64,000 nucleotides of DNA from Hippopus hippopus (GCA_946811185.2 OX328101.1:33960122-34024121); one strand, 5' to 3'; shown: positions 11,222 through 23,816, counted from the first letter of the stretch. Translations and numbers: made by a program. The notes: generated by a model not told the origin, from the sequence alone.

Positions 11222-14200
11222 GTAGGTTGATTGGTTTTGCAGGGAAAAATTGATCCCATTTCTTTACTAATTATATACTATACTCTTTCTGTGCGGTCTG
11301 ATCTTGATCTACATTATCCAGAAAAGCATCTAAAGTGGTTCACAGTGCTAGAATAGAAGGATTTAAGTTGTTCAAATGTGTGCCTTATCCCTTAACCTGT
11401 CAAATAACTATAATTAAACTTTCAAGTCTATAGTAAAAATCCAAATATTGATAGTTCATAGTTAATTTTTTTGAGGACAAATATCTCATTTGACAGTGAA
11501 GATCCAAGATCAGACTGCATGTTCTGTGCAGTCTGATCTTGATCTACACTGTCTTCAAAAGGTGCTTGAGATGCACTTAGCAGTCTAAGGGTTAACCATT
11601 TATCAAAAGACAAAGTTTTAGATGTGTCCAAATTGAAAGCATTTGCAGACAGTAAATTAAGAAATACTAGTATGACATAAATACTGAAATTTGTCTTTGG
11701 AAAAGTGGAAAACATTGTGGGAAAAAATGGAGAAAATACTGGCTACCAGCATTTTCTCCTTTTTTCACAATGTTTTCAAAAGGCATCTTTCTCCAGGTAG
11801 TTAAAACTTGGGATTTTTGTGGTCAGGGGTTAAAGTAACAATAAAGCCCAAAAGTAAAAAAAGTGGGTGTTTAAATGCATTTGAATTTGTATCATACCAT
11901 TTAAAAGTATGGAAATTATTGTGAAGATGACAATCTGACATTGTACAATCGGTCCAAGTGTTTGTTGCTGACAGAGAAATTAATTTCAAAACTAGGTTAA
12001 AACCTGCCAGGTAGCTATGTCTTTTGTTTACTTTTTGCCTGATTTTAAAATTCTTTTTTCTGGAAGCAACTGACATATGGCCCAACCACACGATAACAGA
12101 CTGTCATCTCCACATTATTTTTCATACTTTTAAATGGTTTGATTTAAATTTAAATGTATTATGACACCTGCTTTGATATTATGGTCTTTACTGGGCCTTT
12201 AAAAAACCCTTGTTTTCAGGGGTTAACAAACCTTTGTTTAACTCTTTAGTAAACAATTCCTAAGGAAGAAGACTTCTGCAAACATTGTGGAAAAAGAGAA
12301 AATACTTTTTTGCATAAAATGTTTTCTTCACTATCAAAGACAGACCCCATTTTTCAACCACATTTGTCAACTGAAATTGCTCTCTATATGGACAAGTGTA
12401 AAATTTTGCCTTCCAGTAGAGTTAAATCTGTACCAGATGACAAGATTTAAGATGTGTCCAGATTGAAAGCACTTACAGGCAACAAATTAAAGGTGGCACA
12501 AATGAAAGACTTGTCCTTGATAAGGTAGAGAACATTGTGGGAAAGAGAAAATGCATGTTACCAGCATTTTCTCCTTTCTCCAAAATGTTGCCAAAAGGTT
12601 TCATCAATAGGGTCTGTATAACTCTGGATCATGCGGTAAAGGATTAAGCGCACTTAAGGTCATTTCAGATGCAGTTTCGTGATTTGTCTGTTTATTTGAA
12701 TAGTGTGCATGATGCTTTTAAAACAATTTTAGTCAGATTATCACAATAAATCACTCATTCATATCATCCCTAAGTTTCAGCAATGCTACAGTGGTTTTCA
12801 AAAGCCTTTTCCTACAAGGTTGTAAAGCTGGGGATGCTTTTATAAAGAGTTTTATCCTTTACCACACAACAAGATTTGGGGACTCCACCAAATTGAAAGC
12901 ATTTGCAGATGACGTGTAGCTCAAATGATGATTCAAGTCTTTGATAGGGTGTAAAACATAGCGGGAAAAGGAGAAAATGCTGGTTACCAGCATTTTCTCC
13001 TTTTCCAACAATGTTTTCGAAAACCTCTTTCGGGGTTGTAAAAACTGGTGATCATCTTGTGAAGGGTTTAAATGTCTCTATGTCCATATTCACATTACAG
13101 GTATGTCGGGGGTTACAGGCGCGGCCCTCAGAGAAGCATCCCACATCAACAAGAGTCTCTCTGCGCTGGCTGATGTGTTAGGGGCTCTAGCAGAGCACAG
13201 GAGTCATGTGCCATACAGAAACAGTAGACTGACACACTTCCTACAAGATTCTATTGGTAAGTATCTTTTACACCCCACATCCACTTCCTCTTTTCCCACG
13301 TCATTTTCATAAGCCTTGTGATACAGGGTTGTAAAGGATGAACTTTTCAGTTCATGAGAAAATGTTCGACTTGTCCAAATCAAAGCTTTTGTACACAACA
13401 AATTGAATATAGCTCAAATGATGCTATGCGGTCATTTCTGTTTAGTCTGGCCAAGTTAAAGAATGAAAAATAATCACTGTGAAATATTTTTCATTACTGG
13501 CGCTCAAAGTCATGAATGTAAAATGTTGAATCAGTGCCCATTCTGAATTACATAACTATAAAGTGTGCCTGCAATGCATGTATATTTTCCAGCCCCACGT
13601 CTAACTAGATAGCAATTGTAGCAATTGACAAAGTAATCAAAAAGTTTCTACATGCTGGTGTCCTAGTTTAAAGGCCGTTTTTGCTGACAAATATGGATTA
13701 GTAATTTTTTAGCTCACCTGTGTCCGTCATGCATCGTGTGTCGTCCGTCGTGCATCGTCAACAATTCTTTAAACATCATCTCCTCCTAAACCACTGAGCC
13801 AATGTCAACCAAATTTGCAGAAATGTTCCTTAGGAGGTCCTCTTTAAAAGTTGTTCACAGAATTTGATTCCATCCAAAACTCTGGTTGCCATGGCAACCA
13901 AATGGAATTTTCTAAGAAATTCTTTAAAATCTTCTCCTCTGAAACTGCTGGTCAGATTTTGAAATAATTTCACAGAAATGTTCCTTGGATGCCCCTTTTG
14001 AAAAAATGGGGGGGGGGGGGGCCTCTTTGCACTGTATGGGCTTAAAGAAATTCTTTGAAATTCTTCTTCTCTTAAACCACTTGTCAGATTTTGAAATAAT
14101 TTCACAGAAATGTCCCTTGGATGCCCCTTTTGAAAAAATGTTCATGAAATTTTGATCCGTCAAGAAACATGGCTGTGGTGGTGGGGGGCTATTTGCACTA

Positions 14201-17200
14201 TATGGACATGGAGAAATTCTTAAAAATTCTTCTATGAAACCACTGGTCAGATTTTGAAATAATTTCATAGAAATGATCCTTTGGTGCCAAATTATGCCCC
14301 TTTTTTGACTTAGAATTTTAACTTACTATCCAGCACCCAACAGCCAATCGTTGGCAGCCGCATGCGGTGCTCCTGTTTTTTTTATTGAAGTTATTGAAGA
14401 AAAAGTTTTGGAATAGTAAAAAAAAATTGGCCATGGTCCTCTCAAAAATTCAGGTGAGCGATCCAGGACCATCTTGGCCCTCTTGTTTTACAGATGCTTT
14501 AGGACTTGCAAATACAAAAACTTGTTTTGAGACACTTTAACATTTACCAAATATCTCATGTTCAAATGACCCTTAGGAAAAAAAAAAGTCATGAAAACAT
14601 TTTTGGAAAAGGAGATAACGCTGGTAATCAGCATTTTCTACTTTTTTCACAATGTGTAATACCCCACCAAAGACAAATTCCAAAATTGGAGACACATTAG
14701 ATTATCATCCATGAATGCTTTCACCTTGATGAGTCTAAAATTTTGTCATGTGTTAAAGGACTAAAAATCATTGAACCAAATATTTGGTAATACATCATAA
14801 TGCATTTTGCATGCAGGCAGGGCTGAATGATGTAGCTGCATTTACTCAGAAAAAAATTGACTTATTATTTTACATAACCCTTATTTACACCTTTCACAAC
14901 TATAGTAGGCTTTGGAGCCAGTATATGGCCTGCAACACGCGAAAATGGGTATTCCGACATTTGCGTAAAGTGTAGTCTGGGATCCAAGACTACACTTTCT
15001 GTTCTTATATAATTTTCAGTTTTGCGAAAGTCTACTGTAGGACAAAATCGAATGTAGTCGGAAAGTGCTGTCTTGGATCAGCCTCCGCAGACTGCGCAGG
15101 CTAATCTGAGACGACACTTTATGCAAATGTCTGAATGTCCCTTTTCGTGTGTTGCAGGCCATATATAGAGATCAGATTGCACTGTGTGCTTTGCTGACAT
15201 GTTTTTGACAAAAGCGGCTCTGACACTTCATTTATTTGGGTTTTATTTTTCATCTAAAAATGTGTGTTGGGCTTATTTAATTCTTTTCAATTTGAAAAAA
15301 GTACCACAACTCTCTGTGTCAGAAATAATTTTAAGGTTACCTGCTCTATAACTATGGGTTCCCTTGTTATAGACAACAACTAGACTGAGTATATAGTAAA
15401 TAGTGTCAGTAATGACAGAGATTTGTCAAAGTTTTTGCATGATGAAGACTACAAGGCTGTGACATTACCTTTCTTTAAAAACAGCCATGCTGAAACATCA
15501 CCTGCAGATAATAATGTCTCATCAAGACATAAATTTTTTGGGATGGGTGGTCTTGCTTATGAAATCTTAAATCTTTACAAAATAACAAAGTTATCGACTC
15601 ATCCATATTGAAAGCATTTGTAGATGACGAATGAAACATTGCTAAAATTATTAGATATTTTTCAGATGAGTAGAAAGTACTGTGGAGAAAAGAGATAATG
15701 CTGGTTAGCAGCTTTTTCTATTTTTCACATATGTTTTTAAAAGCATTCTTAAGCAGGGTCTAAAAAAAGCAGGATTCTTTGGTAAAGGGTTGATATTATT
15801 TCTTAATTTCTACTAGACATAGATTGTTGAGCCATAAACTTAAAAGAAAAAAGTAAGATTTAAATACAAATTGTTCAGATGCTAATTTACTAGTTTCAAC
15901 ATTTAGGCAAAAAAATATGCATAGTCACTGAGATTAATTTGTCTTTAAACCCTTTACCAAACTATCCCATAATTTCACAACCATGAGAAAAAAAGCCTTT
16001 AACTCTTTACCACAGGACAAACGTGCAGACTTGTCCAAATTGAAAGCATCTGCAGACATAATTTAAATGTGGCAAAAATGATGGAATCTCTCTTTGATAG
16101 GGAAGAAAACATTATGGGAAAAGGAGAAAATGCTGGTTACCAGCATTTTCACCTTTTCGCAAAATGTTTTCAAAAGGCTTTTTCCACAGGGTCGTTAAAA
16201 CTCAGAATTGTGCGGTAAAGGGTTAAAATCATTTTGGGAAAAGAAGAAAATGCTGGTTACCAGCATTTTGTCTTTTTCCCGTAAAGCTTTCTACTCTTTC
16301 AAAGACACGTTCCACCATTCAGCCAACATCATCTGCAAGCGCTTTTACCTTGGTGATGGCTAAAATTTCGTTGCTTGGTGACAGTATCAGTAAAGAACTT
16401 TTACATTGTAACATCTAAAATTCATCTTAATGTGAGAAGTGCTGAAATGTGTTTGATAATAATACCTTTGTTTTATTTTTATATGAGTACATTTGTCTTT
16501 ACAATTAATGACATACATACAGTATATAACACTTTTGTGATATATTTTAACTCTTTACTTGACAACAAAGTTTCATACTTATTCAAATTGAAAGCATTTA
16601 AAGATAACAATTTAAAAGCTCAATTTATACCTGTAGGATACCTGTAGGATGATTTTCGGGCTCAGTAGTAAGGACAAAGTCCTTGTCTAGCCCTCCATCT
16701 TTCTGTATTCACTTGGTTCATGGGTCTCTCACATTATGTAGTGTTATGTATGGTAACTGATTTTAACCAACCTAGAAAAATTTGGCATTCACACTACTGA
16801 ACAACTTAGAAGTAAATTCTGTAGTCAGTACTCATACAACTCATTTCCTTGCCAGTGTTTATCCAATCTTGCTTTGAAACAATTTAGTGTACATGTATCT
16901 GCATCCACCACATGCTGTGAAAGACTTATTTCTATCTTTGAAAGCATGGAAAAGTGGTAAAAATGTTTTAAAAAGATTTCTTCCACAGGTTTCTTTTAAA
17001 CATGGGATTGTATGAGTCAATGTTAGATTCACTGAAATACACTGTTTCAAAAAAATTACCATAATTTTGGCTACATTCAATCTGTCATCAGCAAATACTC
17101 TTAATTGAACTGGACAAGTGTTAAACTTTGTCATTTGGTAAAGGGTTTTATGTTGTTGTCTATCAAGGATTTAACCCTTTACCAAACAATCCCTGGTTTT

Positions 17201-18343
17201 CATGACCCTGAGAAAGAAGACTTCTGAAAACATTGTGGGAAAAGGACAAAATGCTGGTAACCACAATGTTTTCTTCCCTTACCAAAACAAATTTCAATTT
17301 TTGAATCAAATTAATTTTGTCGTCTGCAAATGCTTCCAATTTGGACTAGTCTAAAATTATGTCGTTTGGTAAAGAGTTAAACTCATCATTATGTCATCAA
17401 TAATCTACAATCTGTAGATACAGTTGTGCTCATGAACCTGTTTTTGTCACCATATCTCAATACGTCTTAAACCTTAACCTTTAACCATACAATTTTTAGT
17501 TTTTACAATCCTGAGGCAGAAGCCTTTTGGAAACATTATAGGAAGAGGAGAATATACTGGTAATACAGTTCATTCCATTTTAGTAATAGTGTATTCAGCT
17601 GCTTGTCTGGAAATGCTCTCAATTTGGACAGATTGAAAATTTTGTTGCCTTGTTTAGTTTAAACATATTTATTTTACATCGATGGAGAAACAAATTCTTA
17701 CAATTTATTCTAATCTCTCTCGGATCTGCTTCCTGGGAACTGCACCAGTACTTGCGCCAAATGCATGGGCCAATGAACAATCCCAAAGTTCACATCCACG
17801 CCCAGGTATCAAACTCCGGACCTTGTGTTTTCGAGGCCAACACTTTACATCTTCACCTACACGAATAAACACTTATATCAACTTCAGTAATTTGCAAAAA
17901 TATATTTCAAGACAAAGATGACTGTCTTGCTCGCACTCCAAACTTGTTTTGCAAAGGAGGCATATGAATTTAATGTAAGGTCCCAAAGAGTCTATATTAA
18001 CATAAAGGATTTTAATTGATGGAAAGGAATAAAGGGTATCACAATACTAAATTGGTAAAAGTGCACTTGTCTACTATGAATATGCAGAATATATAGAATT
18101 AGAAATACATTGTATGTGATTTTATTTTCTGTTCCATTAGGTGGTGATGCTAAGTTGCTGGTATTGCTATGTGTTGCCCCAGCTCAGAGGTACATCACAG
18201 AGACCTCCCAGTGTTTGGGTTTTGGACAGAGAGCCAGACAGGTACAAAGAGGACCAACAAAGAGAAGACTGCCTTCGTCGGCAGAGAAAGTGAATGTTAC
18301 AGAGAGACCAAGTACAGGCCCAGCTAGGGTTTCCTTTCGATAG
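11075..18343 (+). CDS. KIF25: KIF25-like kinesin, C-terminal part of the motor domain (three exons, 5' part missing)
   Basis: Joining 11075-11221, 13101-13256 and 18141-18343 gives 168 residues in one open frame. All junctions are AG/GT and every intron is phase 1. The product starts after the expected SSRSH region. It contains the switch II motif VDLAGSE, the NKSLSAL helix, the VPYRNSRLT segment, the [13 protein letters not shown] strand and a short tail beginning [13 protein letters not shown]. The CVG-SGVTG-ALRE segment, the two adjacent glycines at the last junction and the RARQVQRGP tail match my memory of vertebrate KIF25 better than other kinesins. KIF25 is reported in human cells as a minus-end-directed kinesin-14-like motor that restrains centrosome separation. 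P-loop and SSRSH exons were not found in 1-11074, so they are probably outside the window. Both introns are full of F1, F2 and SINE-like repeats. Confidence 0.85.
11388..11834. mobile_element. F2 and F1 copies sharing one TTAA
   Basis: F2 runs about 11388-11596 (core GATCAGACTGCATGTTCTGTG). F1 (-) runs 11593-11834. They overlap at the TTAA of AAGGGTTAACC. Both lie in the first visible KIF25 intron. Confidence 0.82.
12238..12647. mobile_element. Two F1 copies sharing one TTAA
   Basis: 12238-12425 (+) lacks the hairpin. 12422-12647 (-) keeps a near-complete core. Their common boundary is AGAGTTAAATC. Confidence 0.8.
12845..13070 (-). mobile_element. F1 MITE next to a KIF25 splice acceptor
   Basis: CCTTTACCACACAACAAG opens it and the core is perfect (12966-13010). 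Only 30 bp remain to the AG of exon b. Confidence 0.82.
13101..13256 (+). CDS. KIF25: KIF25-like exon b (helices alpha-4 and alpha-5)
   Basis: The acceptor CACATTACAG is followed by GTATGTCGGG, and the exon ends before GTAAGT. It encodes [20 protein letters not shown], then [20 protein letters not shown], then [11 protein letters not shown]. This is the microtubule-binding face of a kinesin motor. Only about 30 bp separate its acceptor from the end of an F1 MITE copy (12845-13070). Confidence 0.88.
13708..14490 (+). repeat. Molluscan AGCTCACC...GGTGAGCG element with internal tandem repeat
   Basis: It opens TTTTAGCTCACCTGTGTCCG followed by a GTCCGTCGTGCATCGTC run. A unit of about 125 bp (CAGATTTTGAAATAATTTCA...GAAATGTTCCTTGGATG) is repeated three times. 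It closes AGGTGAGCGATCCAGGACCA. A G-run of 14 lies at about 14008-14021. It contains no intact protein gene. Confidence 0.78.
14535..14764 (+). mobile_element. F1 MITE, diverged
   Basis: The left end is AACATTTACCAAATATCTC and the core ACGCTGGTAATCAGC. The right end is GTGTTAAAGGACTAAA. Confidence 0.7.
14924..15163. mobile_element. F3 palindromic MITE, left hairpin shortened
   Basis: TGGCCTGCAACACGCGAAAA at the left and TGTTGCAGGCCATATA at the right. The right half keeps the TCAGCCTCCGCAGACTGCGC core. The left half retains only GGGATCCAAGAC. It lies in the last KIF25 intron. Confidence 0.8.
15592..15792 (-). mobile_element. F1 MITE, left end lost
   Basis: TCATCCATATTGAAAGCATT through TTTGGTAAAGGGTT. 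The core is ATGCTGGTTAGCAGCTT. Confidence 0.68.
15946..16380 (+). mobile_element. F1 element with another F1 inserted in it
   Basis: Outer F1 left part at 15946-16001 ends GAAAAAAAGCCTTTAA. The inner F1 (-) spans about 16002-16226. The outer element resumes as AAAATCATTTTGGGAAAAG and runs to about 16380. A TTAA is present at each junction. Confidence 0.82.
16547..17660 (+). mobile_element. Cluster of four F1 copies or fragments
   Basis: The pieces are 16547-16640 (- orientation, left half only), 16905-17147 (core lost), 17171-17380 (one hairpin arm, ends intact) and about 17478-17655 (diverged). 16640-16900 holds no recognised feature. Confidence 0.65.
17650..17880 (-). repeat. tRNA-derived SINE
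   Basis: Read on the - strand, GTAGGTGAAGATGTAAAGTG resembles an A box and CCGGAGTTTGATACCTGGG a B box. A unique body follows, in the last KIF25 intron. Confidence 0.55.
18141..18343 (+). CDS. KIF25: KIF25-like terminal exon
   Basis: The acceptor TTCTGTTCCATTAG precedes GTGGTGATGC. The exon reads [13 protein letters not shown], continues through [19 protein letters not shown], and has a basic Ser/Pro-rich tail ending VSFR-stop. The tail has no coiled coil, as expected for the short KIF25 C-terminus. Confidence 0.85.
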
Positions 18344-19226
18344 ATTTAAATGCCCCATTCTCACCATCTCTACAAGCCAAAGGTACAAAGTCCACAATGT
18401 TTCTTGTGTGTGCAGACTCAGTAGCCACAGCTTGCAAAGATTCATTGTACACAGAAATGAATTTTTTTTCATCCTTACAGTAGATAGGTTTTGAAAAAAT
18501 TGTAGTCATGCATCACAACCTTTTGCTTGTTTCTGTGATTTTTCAAGCAGTCGTGTTGAGTTTGGCCATAGGCAACAATTGTTTGGGTGATAGTTTTTAG
18601 CCTGAAGTCTGTTGAGTGCTAATTTTGGGGTATTAAATTTGTGGATGGATTGTAATGTATTCAAGAACAGACTATGTAGAGGCCTTTTTGGTACAAGCAC
18701 TCAGCAGACATTGACTTATCAAAGCACCTGAAGTATCTGATCGAAAGTGAAGTGTCTGATGGTGATAAAAATATTTTAGCCAGACTGCAAAGAACCTAAA
18801 GTCTTGGGTCTACATTGTGAAAGCCAGAAGAGCTTTTGTCATGGTATGGTTTCCATCATCTGTCTGTCTGTCTGTTAGTTTTTTTCTTGTTTACTGGATA
18901 AAGTCCAAATTTTCGAGAAACTTGCACATTTTGTCTATTTTATGAATAGCTTAAGCTGTATTGATTTTGAAAAAATTCCTGACAAACAGTAAGGGAAAAT
19001 TCCTGACAACCAGTAAAGGAAAAGTAGCCATTTAAAGTTAGAAATTTACATTCCATGTTTACATGATTAAGTCCACATTTGTGGTTGGATTTCCATGAAA
19101 CTTTCACAGTTGCTTTACATCATCAATAGCTTGAACCCTAATGAATTTGAAAAACATCTGACAAGTAGTAAAGTAAAAGCAGCATTTTAAAGTTGGAAAC
19201 TGACATTTCTTGTTTATGCAATAAAG
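18344..19226 (+). other. Probable 3' UTR and flank of the KIF25-like gene
   Basis: No open frame of interest follows the stop. A CTGTCTGTCTGTCTGT microsatellite lies near 18857-18876. An AATAAA at about 19220-19225 could be a poly(A) signal. It lies directly before the left edge of the tandem duplication at 19227. The UTR assignment is inferred from position only. Confidence 0.3.
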
Positions 19227-19611
19227 TCTGCATTTTGTATCCACTTCTTTTGAAACTTGTGCAGTTTATTTGTATGATCAGCTGATTGAATCCTATTAAA
19301 AATGAAGAAAATTCAGCTATCAGTTTAGGAAAAGCAGTCATTTGATGACTTAGCCTTTTTACTCAACACAGTCCACACTTTTTGGCACATTTCTTTGAAA
19401 CTTGCAGGGATTGTTAAATACAATGAGTACTGAAACCTTATCAAATTTGGTTGGATTCCAGACCATTGGTTCTGAGAAAGGTAACTTCAACTACTTCACT
19501 ATTTGTTCAATTCACCATGTCTACATAATGATGCTTGCTATTTATAAAATGAGCAAAATCACGGCCAGTAGAGCGATTCAGGCCCTCAAGCGCCTCTAGT
19601 TTCGATTTTAT

Positions 19612-19832
19612 CTATTTAATGAAAGACAAAACTTTAGATTTGTCCAAATTCAAGCATTTGCAGATGACAAAGTCTTTGTGGCTTTATTATAAGATTTGTT
19701 TTAAATGGGAAGAAAACGTTGCAGGAAAAGGGGTAAATACTGGAATCCAGCATTTTGTCCTTTACCCACAATGTTTTAATAAGCTGTTCCTTTCAGGGCA
19801 TTTAAAACTCTGAATTGTGTGGTAAAGGGTTA
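19612..19832 (-). mobile_element. F1 MITE (in duplication copy 1)
   Basis: ATTTAATGAAAGACAAAACT opens it, the core is TACTGGAATCCAGCATTTTG, and it ends GTGTGGTAAAGGGTTAA. Its twin is at 22738-22964. Confidence 0.75.
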
Positions 19833-19880
19833 AGGTTAGCTTTTAAATTCTGCTAATAGCTATTGTGTTATGTTAGAGAT

Positions 19881-20110
19881 AGCCCTGCATGGCTTAGTAG
19901 TTAAGGTACTGGATTTAGTATGTAAAACTTCTGGGTTCAGTCCTCACCAGTGTCAATGGATTGGCTTTGAAGTGTCCTAAGGCTAGGCACTGCCAAGCCC
20001 AAGCCTGGTACCGCTTAAACCCAGGAAACACATGTGTAAATGAGCTTATACTGTGATATGACTGAAATATTTTGCAAGTGGCTTGAAATACCATTTAACC
20101 AACCACTGGT
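19881..20110 (+). repeat. tRNA-derived SINE (in duplication copy 1)
   Basis: AGCCCTGCATGGCTTAGTAG (A box TGGCTTAGTAGTTAAGG) is followed 33 bases on by B box GGGTTCAGTCC. The twin lies near 23011-23240. A functional tRNA is unlikely, since the acceptor-stem ends do not pair. Confidence 0.6.
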
Positions 20111-21277
20111 TTGTTAGATGTGTTTGTTCTTTTTTAGTATATTCATGTTAGTGTATAGGCTTGAAGCTTAAATGAAGAGGGTTTTATGGATGATTTTTAT
20201 ATTTTTATAGATCTATCTGATGTAATTAAAAACTTATAAAATTCTATTTTTTCCTGTTTTATTTGATCCATCTTTTGATTTGTAAACCTACAAGTTTTCT
20301 ATGTCTTCCTGGATATTGTCTTCCCGGAAATTGTGCCCCTGGTAATCAAGATGGCCCAGTCCTGGGATCATATAGAGTTCAATTGGATTTTTTTTCTGAA
20401 TCTTCAAGTCTGTAACCAAGGCTGAGAGAGTTAATACTTTGTATGTAGTAGGTACATTTATAATCAAATTTATTTATAATCAGCAAGGTGTGACTGTTAC
20501 ATGTTTCACATTAAGTTCTGTTGGGAAAAAAATGAAAAATTTTCTTTTTTCCCAATCTTTTCAAAAGTAGACACCTGCAAAATGATATAAAGATATCTGC
20601 AGCAGTTAATGAGTTGAAAAATTGAGAGACAGAAAGAGATAAGGAGAGAGACATGCAGAGAGGGAGAGAAATCAGAGAGAGGATGAAGAGAACAAGGGGG
20701 GGGGGGGAGAGAATGCAGGAGAGGTTGCACCTCAAAGAAAGTTATGTTGACAAAACAAATAACAGTGACATAACAAAAATACTTTGACATTTACACAGAG
20801 AAGATTTTTCATAAATCCTGATAAAATACTGCCATATACAACTTTACCCATATAAACATGTAATAACAAGACAGGACAAAAAACCTATTGTGCATTGCTA
20901 CTGATTCAACTGTTTACTAAACAATCCTGGGTTTTAACAACCCCAGCAAGGAAGGCAATGTCAGAAAAGCAGAAAAAGTCATCAATCAAATCACTTTTAT
21001 GTTGCTATCTGCAAAAGCTTTGAATTTTGACAGGTCTAAAATTTTGCCGTTTGGTAAAGAGTTAAGGAAAGTCTGTTATTATCTTCTCTTCATACATATA
21101 TCCGAGATTCTAAATTTGCATGATGACTACTATACCTGGATAGTTATATCAACACCAAAAATATTTAGGTACCTGTTTATTTATGCTATAACCGTAGTTA
21201 CAGGATTGTTTTGATTTTTTTTCATGCATTTCATTCGTGATTTCTTTTAATGGTGCAGACAATTTTTATGCTCCCTG

Positions 21278-21575
21278 AAGGGTGAGCATATAGTCGCCGC
21301 TTCGTCTGTCCGTCCTTCATTCCTCCGTCTGTCCATCCAAAGCCATTTCTCCTGAACCCCTAGACCAAATTGGATGAAACTTCATATATGAACGCCTTAG
21401 GATATTGCGCCGATGTGTTTTTCCCGGTTTTCCAATTTGAGGCTGTGTCTTGGAAAAAGGGGGTTTCTTGTAAAATTCCAATTTTTACTAATATCTCCTT
21501 CAGTTTTCGTCAAAATTTCATGAAACTTCACATTTATATTGTTTATTAAAAGTTTCACCACGTGCCCTTGTTTTT
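21278..21575 (+). repeat. GTCCGTCC-type element (GAGCATATAGTCGCCGCTTC)
   Basis: The order is TGCTCCCTGAAGGGTGAGCA hairpin, GTCTGTCCGTCC run, then TTGGATGAAACTTCATATAT, closing near CACGTGCCCTTG. The second copy is at 24432-24740. Confidence 0.7.
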
Positions 21576-22364
21576 TTATCTATGCAAAACCATGTTACAG
21601 GAAAAGGGTGCTTAATGTCTCATAACTGTAGGTTTTGTTTTTTTGGACTCTGAAATTAAACATTTCCCAGTTTCTTCAAGACTATTCAAGATATATGTTG
21701 CTGATCAAAAGCCCCAGACCATGATTTCATTCTTTCCTATTTATACTGTGTTATAGAAAAAGAGGGTATATTATTCGGATTGGAGCAAAAGATTACTTTC
21801 CAACTGTGTAAATCATAACATTTGAGCAAAGACACATTTGTATCAATTTCACTAAATAATGGACAAGAATAGTGATTTTATATAGAGTGAAAAAATGATT
21901 GCAATTATTTGAATGCCATGATGAAACACTAAATAATGGACAAGGACAATGATTCCACATAAGATACCAGCAGCGTAGTCGGAGACAGAAAATGTGTTCC
22001 AAGAAGTAGAAGCAGAGGTTATATCCATATCATTTGTTAAGGTACAGTCCACAAATGTTATTATTATTATTTCTTCTCAAAAGCCCAATATAGAAAAATT
22101 TGGGACTTATTGTTTTACTGCTGTTCCTCTGTCTAATTTGCAATCTTTAAATTTGGTATAAGATTAGATTTCGTTAATTGATAAAAATTTGCTCAAAGTC
22201 GAATGTTCATTAAAAGCTCAAATTTTAACCCTAAAGATACCTTTTATCTATGTGATCAGCTTATGTTAAGAACAAAGTATTGATATAAGGTCAAGCTCAT
22301 TCTGGTTGTAACATTTCTGAAAAGAAGTCCCTGGTAACATTGGCAAATGTAGTTTGGCAGACGT

Positions 22365-23784
22365 CTGCATTTTGTATCCACTTCTTTTGAAACTTGTGCA
22401 GTTTATTTGTATGATCAGCTGATTGAATCCTATTAAAAATGAAAATTCAGCTATCAGTTTAGGAAAAGCAGCCATTTGATGACTTAGCCTTTTTTACTCA
22501 ACACAGTCCACACTTTTTGGCACATTTATTTGAAACTTGCAGGGATTGTTAAATACAATGAGTACTGAAATCTTATCCGGTTGGATTCCAGACCATTGGT
22601 TCTGAGAAAGGTAACTTCAACTACTTCACTATTTGTTCAATTCACCATGTCTACATAATGATGCTTGCTATTTATAAAATAAGCAAAATCACGGCCAGTA
22701 GAGCGATTCAGGCCCTCAAGCGCCTCTAGTTTCGATTTTAACTATTTAACGAAAGACAAAACTTTAGATTTGTCCAAATTCAAGCATTTGCAGATGACAA
22801 AGTCTTTGTGGCTTTATTATAAGATTTGTTTTAAATGGGAAGAAAACGTTGCAGGAAAAGGGGTAAATACTGGAATCCAGCATTTTGTCCTTTACCCACA
22901 ATGTTTTAATAAGCTGTTCCTTTCAGGGCATTTAAAACTCTGAATTGTGTGATAAAGGGTTAAGGTTAGCTTTTAAATTCTGCTAATAGCTATTGTGTTA
23001 TATTAGAGATAGCCCTGCATGGCTTAGTAGTTAAGGTACTGGATTTAGTATGTAAAACTTCTGGGTTCAGTCCTCATCAGTGTCAATGGATTGGCTTTGA
23101 AGTGTCCTAAGGCTAGGCACTGCCAAGCCCAAGCCTGGTACTGCTTTTAACCCAGGAAACACGTGTGTAAATGAGCTTATACTGTGATACGACTGAAATA
23201 TTTTGCAAGTGGCTTGAAATACCATTTAACCAACCACTGGTTTGTTAGATGTGTTTGTTCTTTTTTAGTATATTCATGTTAGTGTATAGGCTTGAAGCTT
23301 AAATGAAGAGGGTTTTTATGGATGATTTTTATAGATCTATCTGATGTAATTAAAAACTTATAAAATTCTATTTTTCCTGTTTTATTTAATCCATCTTTTG
23401 ATTTGTAAACCTACAAGTTTTCTATCTCTTTCTGGATATTGTCTTCCTGGAAATTGTGCCCCTGGTAATCAAGATGGCCCAGTCCTGGAGTCATATAGAG
23501 TTCAATTGGATTTTTTTTCTGAATCTTCAAGTCTGTAACCAAGGCTGAGAGAGTTAATACTTTGTATGTAGTAGGTACATTTATAATCAAATTTATGTAT
23601 CATCAGCTAGGTGTGACTGTTACATGTTTCACATTAAGTTCTGTTGAGAAAAAAATGAAAACATTTTCTTTTTTCTCAATCTGTTCAAAAGTAGACACCT
23701 GCAAGATGATATAAAGATATCTGCAGCAGTTAATGAGTTGAAAAATTGAGAGAGAGAGAGAGAGAGATAAGGAGAGAGACATGC

Positions 23785-23816
<32 letters not shown>

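Larger units (their letters stand above)
19227..22364 (+). repeat. Tandem segmental duplication, copy 1
   Basis: It begins TCTGCATTTTGTATCCACTT and ends TTTGGCAGACG directly before the same start sequence recurs at 22365. Contents are an F1 copy (19612-19832), a tRNA-derived SINE (19881-20110), a G-rich microsatellite, a core-less F1 (20910-21064) and a GTCCGTCC-type element (21278-21570). Confidence 0.93.

Noticed and set aside
225..13070. CRISPR array, because of many regular palindromes
   Set aside because: Copies are 230-bp elements in both orientations with irregular spacing and TTAA ends, in a eukaryotic genome.
19881..19950. tRNA gene, duplicated at 23 kb
   Set aside because: Same reasons. 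Its second copy is explained by the segmental duplication.
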